This document shows positions 51,859-61,700 of a DNA stretch of 64,000 nucleotides, piece by piece (within the stretch, counting starts at the first letter, position 1; each line of letters opens with the position of its first letter). This stretch comes from Paenibacillus sp. PL91 (GTDB lineage Bacteria > Bacillota > Bacilli > Paenibacillales > Paenibacillaceae), in the NCBI RefSeq assembly GCF_012935325.2, contig NZ_JABBYG020000001.1, forward strand, positions 62,001-126,000. The letters are read 5' to 3'. The notes under the pieces are model-generated. The model saw nothing but the letters and a program-made list of their open reading frames with translations. It searched no databases and was not told the origin of the DNA. The translations under genes were made by a program, and so were the position numbers.

Positions 51859-52764
51859 ATGAACGTATTAACAAGGATGTGGAGAAGGGAATGGCCGCTT
51901 CATTTGATGCTGCTTCCGGGAATCCTTTTGGTTTTGATTTTCAGCTATGTCCCGATGGCTGGCATCATCATGGCTTTTCAGAAATTTATACCGAACAAAG
52001 GTTTGTTCGGCTCGCCCTTTATCGGTCTGAAAAACTTTCAGTTATTAATGGATTACCCCGATATCGGGCGCATTTTCTTGAATACCGTCTATATTGCCGT
52101 GATGAAAATTGTAGCGGGTCTGCTTGTACCCATCACGATTGCGATACTGCTTAACGAGCTGCGGAGAGAATGGATAAAACGGACGTTCCAGACGCTCGTA
52201 TATTTACCGCACTTTCTGTCCTGGGTGCTGCTAAGCGGGATTTTAGTTGATGTATTGTCTCCTTCCTCCGGCATTTTCAATCAATTGCTTGGCGTATTCG
52301 GAATCGCGCCAATTTTTTTCTTGGGGAGCAATGATTGGTTTCCTTATGTGATGGTCGCTTCCGACGTATGGAAGGAGTTTGGATTTGGGACGATTGTCTA
52401 CCTGGCTGCGTTAACCGGCATCAACCCGTCGCTTTACGAAGCAGCGGAAATTGACGGCGCTGGACGGGTTAAACAGACTTTTCACGTGACGCTGCCCGGC
52501 ATGATGCCGATCATCGTGCTTATGTTAACGCTTAATATCGGGAATGTGCTCAACGCCGGATTTGAACAAATCTTTAACCTGTACAGTCCCCCCGTCTATG
52601 AAAGCGCGGATATTATCGACACCTTTGTCTATCGAATGGGAGTGCAGCAGGCCCAATTCGGTTTCGCAACGGCTGTGGGCCTTTTAAAATCGATCGTCTC
52701 TTTTATTTTCATTTCTCTATCTTATCTCATAGCTTATCGTGTAGCTAATTACCGCATTTTCTAA
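51859..52764 (+). CDS. ABC sugar permease (LplB-like)
   Basis: 301 residues, six TM helices. LMLLPGILLVLIFSYVPMAG opening and the EAA loop YEAAEIDGAGRVKQTFHVTLPGM that contacts the ATPase. ATG at 51859 eight bases after GAGG; a GTG at 51850 overlaps that site. Pairs with the next permease, whose upstream ATG would overlap this gene's stop. Confidence 0.9.
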   Translation: MNVLTRMWRREWPLHLMLLPGILLVLIFSYVPMAGIIMAFQKFIPNKGLFGSPFIGLKNFQLLMDYPDIGRIFLNTVYIAVMKIVAGLLVPITIAILLNELRREWIKRTFQTLVYLPHFLSWVLLSGILVDVLSPSSGIFNQLLGVFGIAPIFFLGSNDWFPYVMVASDVWKEFGFGTIVYLAALTGINPSLYEAAEIDGAGRVKQTFHVTLPGMMPIIVLMLTLNIGNVLNAGFEQIFNLYSPPVYESADIIDTFVYRMGVQQAQFGFATAVGLLKSIVSFIFISLSYLIAYRVANYRIF

Positions 52765-52796
52765 TGATCGTTCGTCATTCAGAAGGGAGACATACC

Positions 52797-53681
52797 GTGA
52801 CTACAACCAGATCATTGGGCAGAAGAATGTTCGAAGCGTGCAATTTTATTTTTCTGCTGCTTATATCCTTTTTATGTCTAATGCCTATTATTCATATTTT
52901 GGCGATCTCATTCAGCTCCGGAGCTGCGGCGGCAGCCGGCAAGGTTGCCCTGTGGCCGGTTGACTTCACAACTGCCGCTTACGAGAACGTGTTCGGAAAA
53001 CCGGAATATTTACGGGCATTCTCGGTATCGGTCCAGCGCGTTATTTTAGGAACATCGCTTAGCATGCTGCTGATGATTATAACGGCCTATCCGTTATCCA
53101 AAGATCCCCGTCAATTTCGGCTCAGAACTTTTTATGCTTGGCTATTCGTATTTACGATTTTATTCAGCGGCGGCCTAATTCCTTCCTATCTGACCGTAAA
53201 ATCGCTAGGTTTGATCGATACGCTATGGGCTTTGGTATTGCCGACAGCGATTCCGGTGTTCAATGTCATTCTGCTGCTTAATTTCTACCGTAATTTGCCT
53301 AAAGAACTTGAGGAATCCTCCCGAATAGATGGAGCAGGTTATTTTACGACGCTGTGGAAAATATATGTGCCGCTATCACTGCCGGCCTTGGCAACGACGG
53401 GTCTATTTACGATAGTGGGACATTGGAATAGTTGGTTTGACGGCATGCTGTATATGAATCATACTGAGAATTATCCGCTGCAAACGTTTTTACAGACTGT
53501 CATTATCAAGATGGATTTTCGCTTTATTAAAGCGGAGAACGCCGAATTGATGCTCAAGCTGTCTGACCGTACAAGCAGAGCGGCACAAATTTTCGTAGCG
53601 GCTTTTCCGATTCTTATTGTCTATCCTTTCTTGCAGAGATTTTTCATCAAAGGAATCGTGATGGGAAGCGTAAAAGAATAG
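52797..53681 (+). CDS. ABC sugar permease (YtcP/LplC-like)
   Basis: 294 residues, six TM helices, with the EAA loop EESSRIDGAGYFTTLWKIYV and FIVAAFPILIVYPFLQRFFIKG-like end typical of CUT1 permeases. The GTG at 52797 lies eight bases after AGGGAG; an ATG at 52764, overlapping the previous stop, would add 11 residues but lacks a site. No ATPase gene is nearby. Confidence 0.9.
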   Translation: MTTTRSLGRRMFEACNFIFLLLISFLCLMPIIHILAISFSSGAAAAAGKVALWPVDFTTAAYENVFGKPEYLRAFSVSVQRVILGTSLSMLLMIITAYPLSKDPRQFRLRTFYAWLFVFTILFSGGLIPSYLTVKSLGLIDTLWALVLPTAIPVFNVILLLNFYRNLPKELEESSRIDGAGYFTTLWKIYVPLSLPALATTGLFTIVGHWNSWFDGMLYMNHTENYPLQTFLQTVIIKMDFRFIKAENAELMLKLSDRTSRAAQIFVAAFPILIVYPFLQRFFIKGIVMGSVKE

Positions 53682-53710
53682 ATCGGAGCGCAAACAGGAG
53701 AGAACAGACG

Positions 53711-55444
53711 ATGAAAAGCTTATTCTTATTGCGCGATTCCTCCATATTCAAAAAAATGATGGTAGCCTTTCTGGCGGCCTTACTGCCGCTGATGGCGATT
53801 ACTTGGATGATTATCGAGAAAGGCTCGGACCATATCCGCAGCGAAATCTCGGAATCGGTTCTGAATACAACGCGGTATTATATGGATTCGCTGGACAAGG
53901 AAGCGGACCGGATTAGCCGTTATTTGCCAAACTATGTGATGGACAAAGATTTGATGGAAATTGCAACGACAGGCCATGAGATAAGTCCGTATGAGCGGAC
54001 GCGCAAAATATTGGATATCCAAAGACGGTTGGAGCTGATGAAAAATTCAAGCCCCTTTATTAAAGAGGCGAAGGCTTATATCCCCTTAATCGAGCGTACG
54101 ATTTTGAGCAATAATTTCGAAACCGGTTTGAATGAAACGGAATTTTTATCGATGCAGCATAATGCGAAATTGTATGTAGAACCGTTTATTTACTGGGAAG
54201 ACCGATTGTTTATTACGATGCAATATCCCATTAATACGGTTAAAAATCCGTTATATATTGTAGGGGTTGAGCTATCCACTGCCAAGATCAAAGAAACGTT
54301 GTCGCAAATTGGCGGTGCGCGGGGCGGGCAGAGCGTGCTGCTGAATTCGGAACGCGGCTGGGTCATTGAAAGCAAGGCGGACCCCGCTTGGCTGGAGAAA
54401 ATGAAGGCGTTTGCATTGGAAAAGCGGGAATCGCAATCCGATGAAGGCTACGAAACGATTATTTATAACGGTAAGCGATATCTTACCGTCTATAAATATT
54501 CCAGCCTGTGGAACTCCCATTCGATCACCTGCATACCCGAGGAGATGGTACTCGGTTCGTTGCAGATGTATCAGTCCTTATTCTGGTGGGCTTGCGCGCT
54601 TTCCGTTTGTATCGTGCTGTTCTTTACTTATTTTTTATTGCGATTTATTTACCGGCCATTGATGAAGCTGGTGCATTCCTTCCGCCGCGTTCAGCAGAAC
54701 AGGCTGGAGGCGATCGTGATCGACCGCGGAGCCGATGAATTCGGTTATTTGTACCAAGCCTTTAACGATACGGTGCGATCCTTGAAAAAACTAATCGAGG
54801 AAAATTACGAGCAGCAAATCCGGAATCAGCGTTCAGAGCTGAAACGGCTGCAATCGCAGATTAATCCTCATTTTTTATATAATTGTTTTTTTGTGCTGTG
54901 CCGGTTGATTAAATCCGAAAACCAGAAGGAAAAGGCTTATCAATTTTGTTTGTATATCGGGCAATACTTTCAGTTCATTACCCGCAATGATGAGGATAAC
55001 ATCCCGTTCGAGCTTGAGGTAGAGCATTCCCGCACTTATATTGAGATGCAATCGATCTGTTACGGGGAACGCATACAAGTTTTGTTTGAAGGAGATGTTC
55101 CTGCTATTTACGTTCCAAGACTGATTCTGCAGCCGATTATCGAGAATGCTTACAAACACGCGTTAGGCAACATGCTACAGCCTGGCGAGCTGTGGGTTCA
55201 TACGAAGCAAAAGGAAAATGAATTGTCTATTTTCGTTGAAGATAACGGCCGAAGCATGACGGATGAAGAGATGGAGCTACTTCGGAAGAAGCTGCGCCAC
55301 TCCGCGAATTGGATCGAGGCAACGACAGGAATGATGAATGTGCATCGCAGAATTCAGCTGCGCTACGGAGAGGAATACGGCATTACGCTGTCACGGTCTG
55401 AATTAGGCGGGCTGCAGGTCAGAATGAGGCTGAGCGTGAACTAG
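53711..55444 (+). CDS. YesM-like sensor histidine kinase
   Basis: 577 residues. TM1 (~15-35), extracytoplasmic dCache-like sensor (~36-290), TM2 (~295-317), HAMP (~318-370), then a His_kinase domain with LQSQINPHFLYN (phospho-acceptor His387) and an ATPase with LILQPIIENAYKHA (N box) and VEDNGRSM. Senses a sugar or the loaded binding protein and phosphorylates the next gene's product. AGGAGAG site. Confidence 0.93.
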   Translation: MKSLFLLRDSSIFKKMMVAFLAALLPLMAITWMIIEKGSDHIRSEISESVLNTTRYYMDSLDKEADRISRYLPNYVMDKDLMEIATTGHEISPYERTRKILDIQRRLELMKNSSPFIKEAKAYIPLIERTILSNNFETGLNETEFLSMQHNAKLYVEPFIYWEDRLFITMQYPINTVKNPLYIVGVELSTAKIKETLSQIGGARGGQSVLLNSERGWVIESKADPAWLEKMKAFALEKRESQSDEGYETIIYNGKRYLTVYKYSSLWNSHSITCIPEEMVLGSLQMYQSLFWWACALSVCIVLFFTYFLLRFIYRPLMKLVHSFRRVQQNRLEAIVIDRGADEFGYLYQAFNDTVRSLKKLIEENYEQQIRNQRSELKRLQSQINPHFLYNCFFVLCRLIKSENQKEKAYQFCLYIGQYFQFITRNDEDNIPFELEVEHSRTYIEMQSICYGERIQVLFEGDVPAIYVPRLILQPIIENAYKHALGNMLQPGELWVHTKQKENELSIFVEDNGRSMTDEEMELLRKKLRHSANWIEATTGMMNVHRRIQLRYGEEYGITLSRSELGGLQVRMRLSVN

Positions 55445-55457
55445 AGGAGGAATCAGC

Positions 55458-57140
55458 ATGTACAGACTGCTTATCGTCGATGACCTGCCCATAATCGTCG
55501 ATGGTCTTCTTGAGTTATTCGAACAGATCGAGCATTTGCAGCTCGATGTGATGAAAGCTTATTCCGGAGAAGAGGCCTTGGAAATTCTGTATCATCATCG
55601 TATTGATATTGTGGTTTCCGACATTAAGATGCCGGGAATAGAAGGGATCGAGCTGCTGCAGGAAATTAAATCGCAATGGCCTGCCTGCAAGGTTATATTT
55701 CTTACCGGCTATAATGATTTCCAATATGCGAGGAACGCCATTACTTACGGCGGATTCGATTATATTCTGAAGGTTGAAAGCGACGAGAAAATTATTCAAT
55801 CCGTGGAACGGGCTATCGAAAAAATCGAGGAAGAGCAGGATCAAGCGCAGATGTTCGCGAGAGCGCAATCTAAAATGAGAATGGCATTGCCCTCGCTGCA
55901 AAAAGAGTATATGTGGGGACTCTTCCAAGGCAAGCAAGCAACGGATAGCCAGCTCGGACAAATATTTAGAGAAATTGATATTCCTCTCGATGCCGCAATG
56001 CCGGTTTATTTGCTTATTGGAAGAATAGATGCCTGGAAAGAGATGTTTACAACGCCGGATAAAGCTCTGTTGACCTACGCGCTGCAAAATATTTGCGACG
56101 AGTATTTGTCGTCGCAAGTAAGAAGCTATTCTGTCGTATTCGAGCTGTCAAAGATCGTCTGGATGATTCAACCGAAAGCCTCTGATGAGATATCCGCCGA
56201 TCCCGGCAGCGTGGGGTGGACTCGAGCCCATCGTTACACGAGCGGTATTCTGGAGACCGTTCAAGCAACATGCAAGAAACTGCTGGGACTCCCGGTTTCT
56301 TTCCTTCTGGGAAGCGAGGCAACAACATGGAATAATTTATCGGATCGGTTTCATTCCATCAAATACGGTTTGGTACAAGGGAATGGATTATTTCATGAAG
56401 TCATTATGACAGATAAGGACATCCGGAAAGAAGGGGCGGGCGCCAAAGCCGGAAGCTATCAAGACGGCTTTTATCATGCCAAGGTTCAATTGCTCATGGG
56501 TTGCCTTGAGAATAATCATCGGGAGCAATTCAACAAGCTGTATGTCGAGCTAACGGCTATATGGAATGATCCGGGAACCCCTAATGAGCGGAAGATCGAA
56601 TTGTACCATTCGATTTCGGCGGTGTTTCTGTTCTATATTCATAAAAATCGGGAAGTTTGCGATTACGTAAATACGCAGCTGGACCTTGATAAGTTATTTC
56701 GTTACGACGATTCGACTTCATGGCCGGAGCTGATTCAATATTATTGGCATATGGCCGACTGCTTTTTCGAATGGAATACGCTGCGGGGCACGCCATTGCC
56801 GACGGAGGTTGTTGACAAAGTGCATCGCTATATCGAGAAGCATATCTCTACCGATATTTCCTTAACGGCTCTAGCAGATTACGTGAGCCTCAATCCATCG
56901 TATTTATCCAGACTCTATAAGCAAATGACGGGTGTCGGATTATCGAAATATATGAACGACTACAGGAATCTGAAGGCGAAAGATATGCTGCTGAACACTT
57001 CGATGAAAGTAAATGAAATCGCTGCTGTGCTAGGGTATAGTTCGGCGCTTGCCTTTATTCGCTTTTTCAAGAAGCAGAACGAAACGACGCCGCAGGACTT
57101 CCGTACGGCACGCTGTCAAACCCAAAATCAAGGTCAATAA
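55458..57140 (+). CDS. YesN-like response regulator with AraC HTH
   Basis: 560 residues. Receiver domain 1-~125 (LLIVDDLPIIVDG acid pocket, Asp55 in VVSDIKMPG, Lys in YILKVES), a long middle region, and two HTH motifs at ~455-555 (DISLTALADYVSLNPSYLSR and VNEIAAVLGYSSALAFIRFF). GAGGAGG site, 13 bp after the kinase. Likely activates this locus, possibly through the TGTATA..GTAA motif found at three promoters. Confidence 0.93.
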   Translation: MYRLLIVDDLPIIVDGLLELFEQIEHLQLDVMKAYSGEEALEILYHHRIDIVVSDIKMPGIEGIELLQEIKSQWPACKVIFLTGYNDFQYARNAITYGGFDYILKVESDEKIIQSVERAIEKIEEEQDQAQMFARAQSKMRMALPSLQKEYMWGLFQGKQATDSQLGQIFREIDIPLDAAMPVYLLIGRIDAWKEMFTTPDKALLTYALQNICDEYLSSQVRSYSVVFELSKIVWMIQPKASDEISADPGSVGWTRAHRYTSGILETVQATCKKLLGLPVSFLLGSEATTWNNLSDRFHSIKYGLVQGNGLFHEVIMTDKDIRKEGAGAKAGSYQDGFYHAKVQLLMGCLENNHREQFNKLYVELTAIWNDPGTPNERKIELYHSISAVFLFYIHKNREVCDYVNTQLDLDKLFRYDDSTSWPELIQYYWHMADCFFEWNTLRGTPLPTEVVDKVHRYIEKHISTDISLTALADYVSLNPSYLSRLYKQMTGVGLSKYMNDYRNLKAKDMLLNTSMKVNEIAAVLGYSSALAFIRFFKKQNETTPQDFRTARCQTQNQGQ

Positions 57141-57171
57141 ATGTATATGAAATGTAAGCAACGATCTCTTT
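57141..57171 (+). promoter_or_regulatory. shared motif copy 2, upstream of the oxidoreductase
   Basis: TGTATATGAAATGTAAGCAA then CGATCTCTTT. Allowing one inserted base it matches 58620-58649 at 24 of 31 columns. Starts right after the regulator stop codon and 62 bp before the TTG start. Confidence 0.4.
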
Positions 57172-57232
57172 CGCCTCCCGATCTGTCCTTATACAATTGA
57201 AGTGCAGAAGGCGTACAGGAGGAGGAAAAGCC

Positions 57233-58507
57233 TTGAGAACATTAACGGCCGTTATACTAGGCGCCGGCAGCAGAGGGAGATACATTTATGGACCCTATGC
57301 CGAAAAATTTCCGCATGAATTAAAAATCGTTGGGGTTGCCGAGCCGGACGATGAGCGCAGAAACCGGTTTGCAGAGATTCATCGAATTGACCCGGAGCAT
57401 GTTTACGATTCATGGGAAAAAGCATTTAACCGAGGCCGAATTGCAGATGTGATGATCATTTGTACTCTGGATCGGATGCATTATATACCGGCGATGAAAG
57501 CAATGGAGCTGGGTTATCACGTCATGCTCGAGAAGCCGATGTCTCCCTCTCTGGAGGAATGCATCGAATTGGAGCAGGCATCGCTCCGGTTGAAGCGGCT
57601 GCTCGTTGTCACGCATGTTCTGCGTTATTCTCCTTTCTGGTCGGGCATCAAAAAATGCATCGACGATGGCGAGCTCGGAACCGTGGGTACGATTCAATTA
57701 ACCGAGAACGTCGGCTATCTCCATATGACGCATAGCTATGTGCGCGGGAATTGGCGTAACGCAGAGGAGACGAGTCCGATGATTTTGGCTAAATCCTGCC
57801 ATGATCTGGACATCATTTCCTGGCTGATGAAGCAGCCCTGCACAAGCGTCAGCTCGTACGGCTCTTTGCTTCATTTTAGACCGGAAAATGCTCCGGAAGG
57901 CTCGGCGGACCGCTGCATCGACGGCTGCGAGGTCGAGAAAGAATGCGCTTTTTCGGCTTTGAAAATGTACATGCAGCCTCCGGATCACCCTTGGGCACGT
58001 TATATGACGAATGATTTATCTCAAGAAGGCATTTTAAAGGCTCTTAAGGAAGGACCGTTTGGGCGCTGCGTATACCGCTGCGATAACAATGTCGTTGACC
58101 ATCAGGTAGTTAATCTGGCATTCGCCAATGGTGCGAACGCCTCGTTCATTATGTCAGGGCTGACGCAAAGCGGCACGCGCCGGGTTCAAATTATGGGCAC
58201 GCATGGCGAAATCATCGGTGATATGGATAAGGGAGCTTTTTCGTTATACCGCTATGCAACAGGGGAACAGCTTGAGATTCGCTGCAATGTGGAGGGAGAC
58301 GGCCATGGGGGCGGCGATGAACGGATGGTAAGCGCATTTCTGCGCGATGTTCGGGCGTTTGACAGCAATCCTTCACATGGCTTGACTTCTGCGACGGCGT
58401 CCCTGCAAAGCCATCTGATGGCATTTGCAGCCGAGCATTCGAGATTGCATGAGGGGTTAGCCGTAAAGCTTTCCGATATGGAAAGAAAAGAAGAAATGCC
58501 GCTATAA
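57233..58507 (+). CDS. Gfo/Idh/MocA-family oxidoreductase
   Basis: 424 residues. AVILGAGSRGRYIYGPYA is the NAD(P) loop, VMLEKPMSPS holds the EKP motif, and AKSCHDLDIISWLM includes the catalytic His/Asp region. A Cys-rich segment (DRCIDGCEVEKECAFS) and a later GRCVYRCDNN suggest a metal site found in one subgroup. TTG start seven bases after AGGAGGAGG; ATGs further up lack a site. Likely oxidises or epimerises the imported sugar or derivative. Confidence 0.9.
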   Translation: MRTLTAVILGAGSRGRYIYGPYAEKFPHELKIVGVAEPDDERRNRFAEIHRIDPEHVYDSWEKAFNRGRIADVMIICTLDRMHYIPAMKAMELGYHVMLEKPMSPSLEECIELEQASLRLKRLLVVTHVLRYSPFWSGIKKCIDDGELGTVGTIQLTENVGYLHMTHSYVRGNWRNAEETSPMILAKSCHDLDIISWLMKQPCTSVSSYGSLLHFRPENAPEGSADRCIDGCEVEKECAFSALKMYMQPPDHPWARYMTNDLSQEGILKALKEGPFGRCVYRCDNNVVDHQVVNLAFANGANASFIMSGLTQSGTRRVQIMGTHGEIIGDMDKGAFSLYRYATGEQLEIRCNVEGDGHGGGDERMVSAFLRDVRAFDSNPSHGLTSATASLQSHLMAFAAEHSRLHEGLAVKLSDMERKEEMPL

Positions 58508-58541
58508 ATCCATTAAGTTTGCCGTACCATCCCCAAAAATC

Positions 58542-58584
58542 GCCGCTGCCATTAGGATTATTCCTAGTGGCAGCGGCTTTTTTG
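58542..58584 (+). terminator. intrinsic terminator
   Basis: GCCGCTGCCA-TAGGA pairs with TCCTA-TGGCAGCGGC (one wobble inside), then TTTTTT. Confidence 0.88.
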
Positions 58585-58619
58585 CGCGGATACTCAACAA
58601 TCCGGAGGCAGGTAAATAA

Positions 58620-58649
58620 GTGTATATAAAAGTAAGAAGTTATCTCTTT
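58620..58649 (+). promoter_or_regulatory. shared motif copy 3, upstream of the SLH protein
   Basis: GTGTATATAAAAGTAAGAAG followed by TTATCTCTTT, 130 bp before the start codon. Related to copies at 49997 and 57141. Confidence 0.45.
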
Positions 58650-58669
58650 GAAACTACGGCTAAGTTTCA
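58649..58669 (+). repeat. short hairpin after motif copy 3
   Basis: TGAAACT (58649-58655) pairs with AGTTTCA (58663-58669), 7-nt loop. A hairpin likewise follows motif copy 1. Confidence 0.4.
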
Positions 58670-58778
58670 TATTGTTACAGTACAGACATCGCCATTAGCA
58701 TCTACTTTTATCGCGGGAGAATCATGGAAAGGAGGACAGCTGTTACTCTACTCAAAAATAGAAAGGGAGCTGCCAGTT

Positions 58779-61700
58779 ATGATATTGAATAAAAGTTGGA
58801 TAGCCATCGCAATGATTACGGTTATGTTGTTGACAATGGTTCCGCTCGCTCAAGCGGAAGAGGGGCAGCCGGCGATGCGCAATCTTGCTGCCGGACTTGG
58901 CTATGAATGGTCGGAAGCGCCGGAAGCAACGCATCCGGATGATCGCAATAAGCTGACGGATGGAGCCTTTGGCAAATTGGATATGTCGGATCCGGCGTGG
59001 GTAGGCCACGTGAAGAAGATGACGCGCGAAGTCGTATTTGATTTAGGCGAGAGCAAGTCGATCTCGAGCATTAGAGCAAGATTTTTGCAGGATTGGCCTA
59101 CGGGCTCCACGCTTGTGCCGTTGACGGTCTCGATGTACGTCTCTGACGACAAACAAAATTGGGGAACGCTTACCCATCAATCCACCAAGCTGCTTTGGGG
59201 TGATGGACCGCCAAGGGAAGAGGTTTTCGACTGGGTTGGAAGCAGGGATGGAATCAAAAGCGGAAATTCCGCCGCCGCGGTGGCTTATGCCCGTTATGTG
59301 AAAGTAACCTTTTCGATGCATACCAGAGCTTGGGCCTTCATTGATGAGGTTGAAATCTGGGGCGCGGATGGAAAGGTTGAGGGAGCGGAGCAGGTTGCGG
59401 CAGAACAGCCGGCCTTGCTTGAGCCGGGCGAAGCGACAGGCGGCATTCGGAATCTAGGGCTGCTCTATAATGGACATTACGCGAATGGCAAGGGGGACTG
59501 GTCGAAGGAGCGGATTATTCCTAATATCAGCTACGTAGATCAGACAGGGGAGCCCGTTGATTGGTTGTTTGACGGGGTTTTATATCTGGGCTTAACTACT
59601 CCGAACGGACATGGGTATAACGGGGGCGCAAACCTTGAGGACTGGAAATGGTATTTGGACAAAACCTTTGCGGCAGCAGGCGATATGCGGCAGTTGAATG
59701 ATGCGACCATGGAAGTCGGCGCCAAGCTGAATAAGCCTGATTATAAGGAAAAGGTCGTCTTGATGATCCCGGACCCAGGCGAATATTTGAATGATTTTGG
59801 AGATGTTGATGGCGACAGCGTATCCGAAAGCTTCAATGCTTCTGAAGTTGGAGAAGAGGCAGCGCTTGCAAATCGAGTGAAAGCGGTACAATGGTGGTTG
59901 AATGAAGTGGAACAAAGATGGGCAGCGGAAAATTACTCCCATCTTGAGCTAGTTGGCATGTACTGGCTAGAAGAACAGATTAGCACAAGCGCCACTGGGC
60001 CTGACTTACTTCGTTCGGCGAGCGAAAGCGTGCACGCAATGGACATGAAGCTATTTTGGATCCCGCACTCTTTGGCTTACAAAAGCCATATGTGGAAGGA
60101 GGTTGGGATTGATGCCGCAGCCTACCAGCCCAACTATTTTTTCGAGGAATTGAGCATTGACCGTCTTGAAGACGCTTCCAACATAGCTAAGCAGTACGGA
60201 ATGGGCCTTGAGCTAGAGTTTGATGACCGTATGCTGACGGATGGGATTTTCCGTGAAAGGTATATTGATTATTTGAACAGCGGCGTAGAAACCGGTCTTA
60301 TGCAAGCAGGTTTTAAAGCTTACTACCAAGGCAATAATGCGGTATTTGATACTTCGGCGAGCGCCGATCCTGCTACGCGCATTTTATATGATTGGCTCTA
60401 TCAATTCGTAAACGGAACGTATCAAATGAACAATGCCACGCCTCCAGAGGCCGTTGTACAAATGAACGGCCAATTGCTCCAAAGCGGTGCAGTCGTGCCC
60501 TTTACGGAGTCTGTTCAGTTTGAATGGGAGGTAAAAAATGATGATGGGAGCGGGCTGACGAAAGTTACCGCTACCTTTGACGGCAAGCCTTATACGGAAG
60601 GGAGCGTCATCGATCTGGCAGGCAAGCCAGGAAAGCATGAGCTCGTGGTCACCGTGGCAGCAGGCAAGTCACAAAAAACATCCTATGTGGTTGAAGCGGC
60701 AACCAGCGCTTCCGATATGGCCATGTTAGTTAAACGGTACGATGAACAAAAACAATTCACGAAGGAGGAAGCGCCCATTTCCCTGAACAATTATTTGGAA
60801 ATGATAAAGCGCTTCGAGGGAACCGACAAGGCAAAGGCAACTAAGTATTTAAAAGGCTTCAACGCCAAGTTGGACCTTCTAAAGAAAGATCAAATGATTT
60901 TGGATGGGGCGTACAACACACTGAAGGAAGGCGTCTATTACCTATTGGGGAATATGGCGCTGAATAAAGCCGTGGAATCCTCTTCGGTAGAAGCTTCCAA
61001 TCCTAATTATGTTGCCGAAAAAGCGGTTGACGGATTCCCTGCTACAAGGTGGTCTAGCGAGACGATTGACAACGTCTTGTTCCAGATCGATCTCGGCGAA
61101 GCGAGGGAGATGGATACGGTAAGATTTGACTGGGAATATGCGCGGGCCAAGACCTACAAATTAACCGTTTCCGACGATAAGCAAAACTGGACAAGTGTGA
61201 TCAAGGAAAATGGCGGTGCAATTACGGCGCAAGACGGAAAAGAAACCGTTCATTTTGATCCGGTCAAGGCCAGATACTTGAAATTCGAAGGGATTGAAAG
61301 AAATACTTTTTACGGATATTCCTTCTACGAATTTGGGGTATATCACCTTTCGGGAGCCGAAGAAGTATCGGCAATTGACGGCATTAAAGCAGCGGTAGAC
61401 GCGGCATCCAAAAAAGTAACGCTGGACGGATTAATGATGAATGGCGAACTTGCTAATGTGCGCTTGAAAGTGCTTGATCCGAAAGGAAAGGTTCATTATG
61501 AGGCTCAGACGGCTAGTACAAAGGCGGGAAGCTTCCAATTCGTATTTATGCTTACGGGTGAAAAAGAGGGGACCTATGAGGCGTATCTAACAACGGACGA
61601 TATGAGCCAGCCGGAGAAAGTAACTTTCGAATATAAGAGGCCCGTGACAGGCGGAGGCGGGGGAAATCCTGGAGCAGCTCTGCCTGACTTGTTTCAGCCG

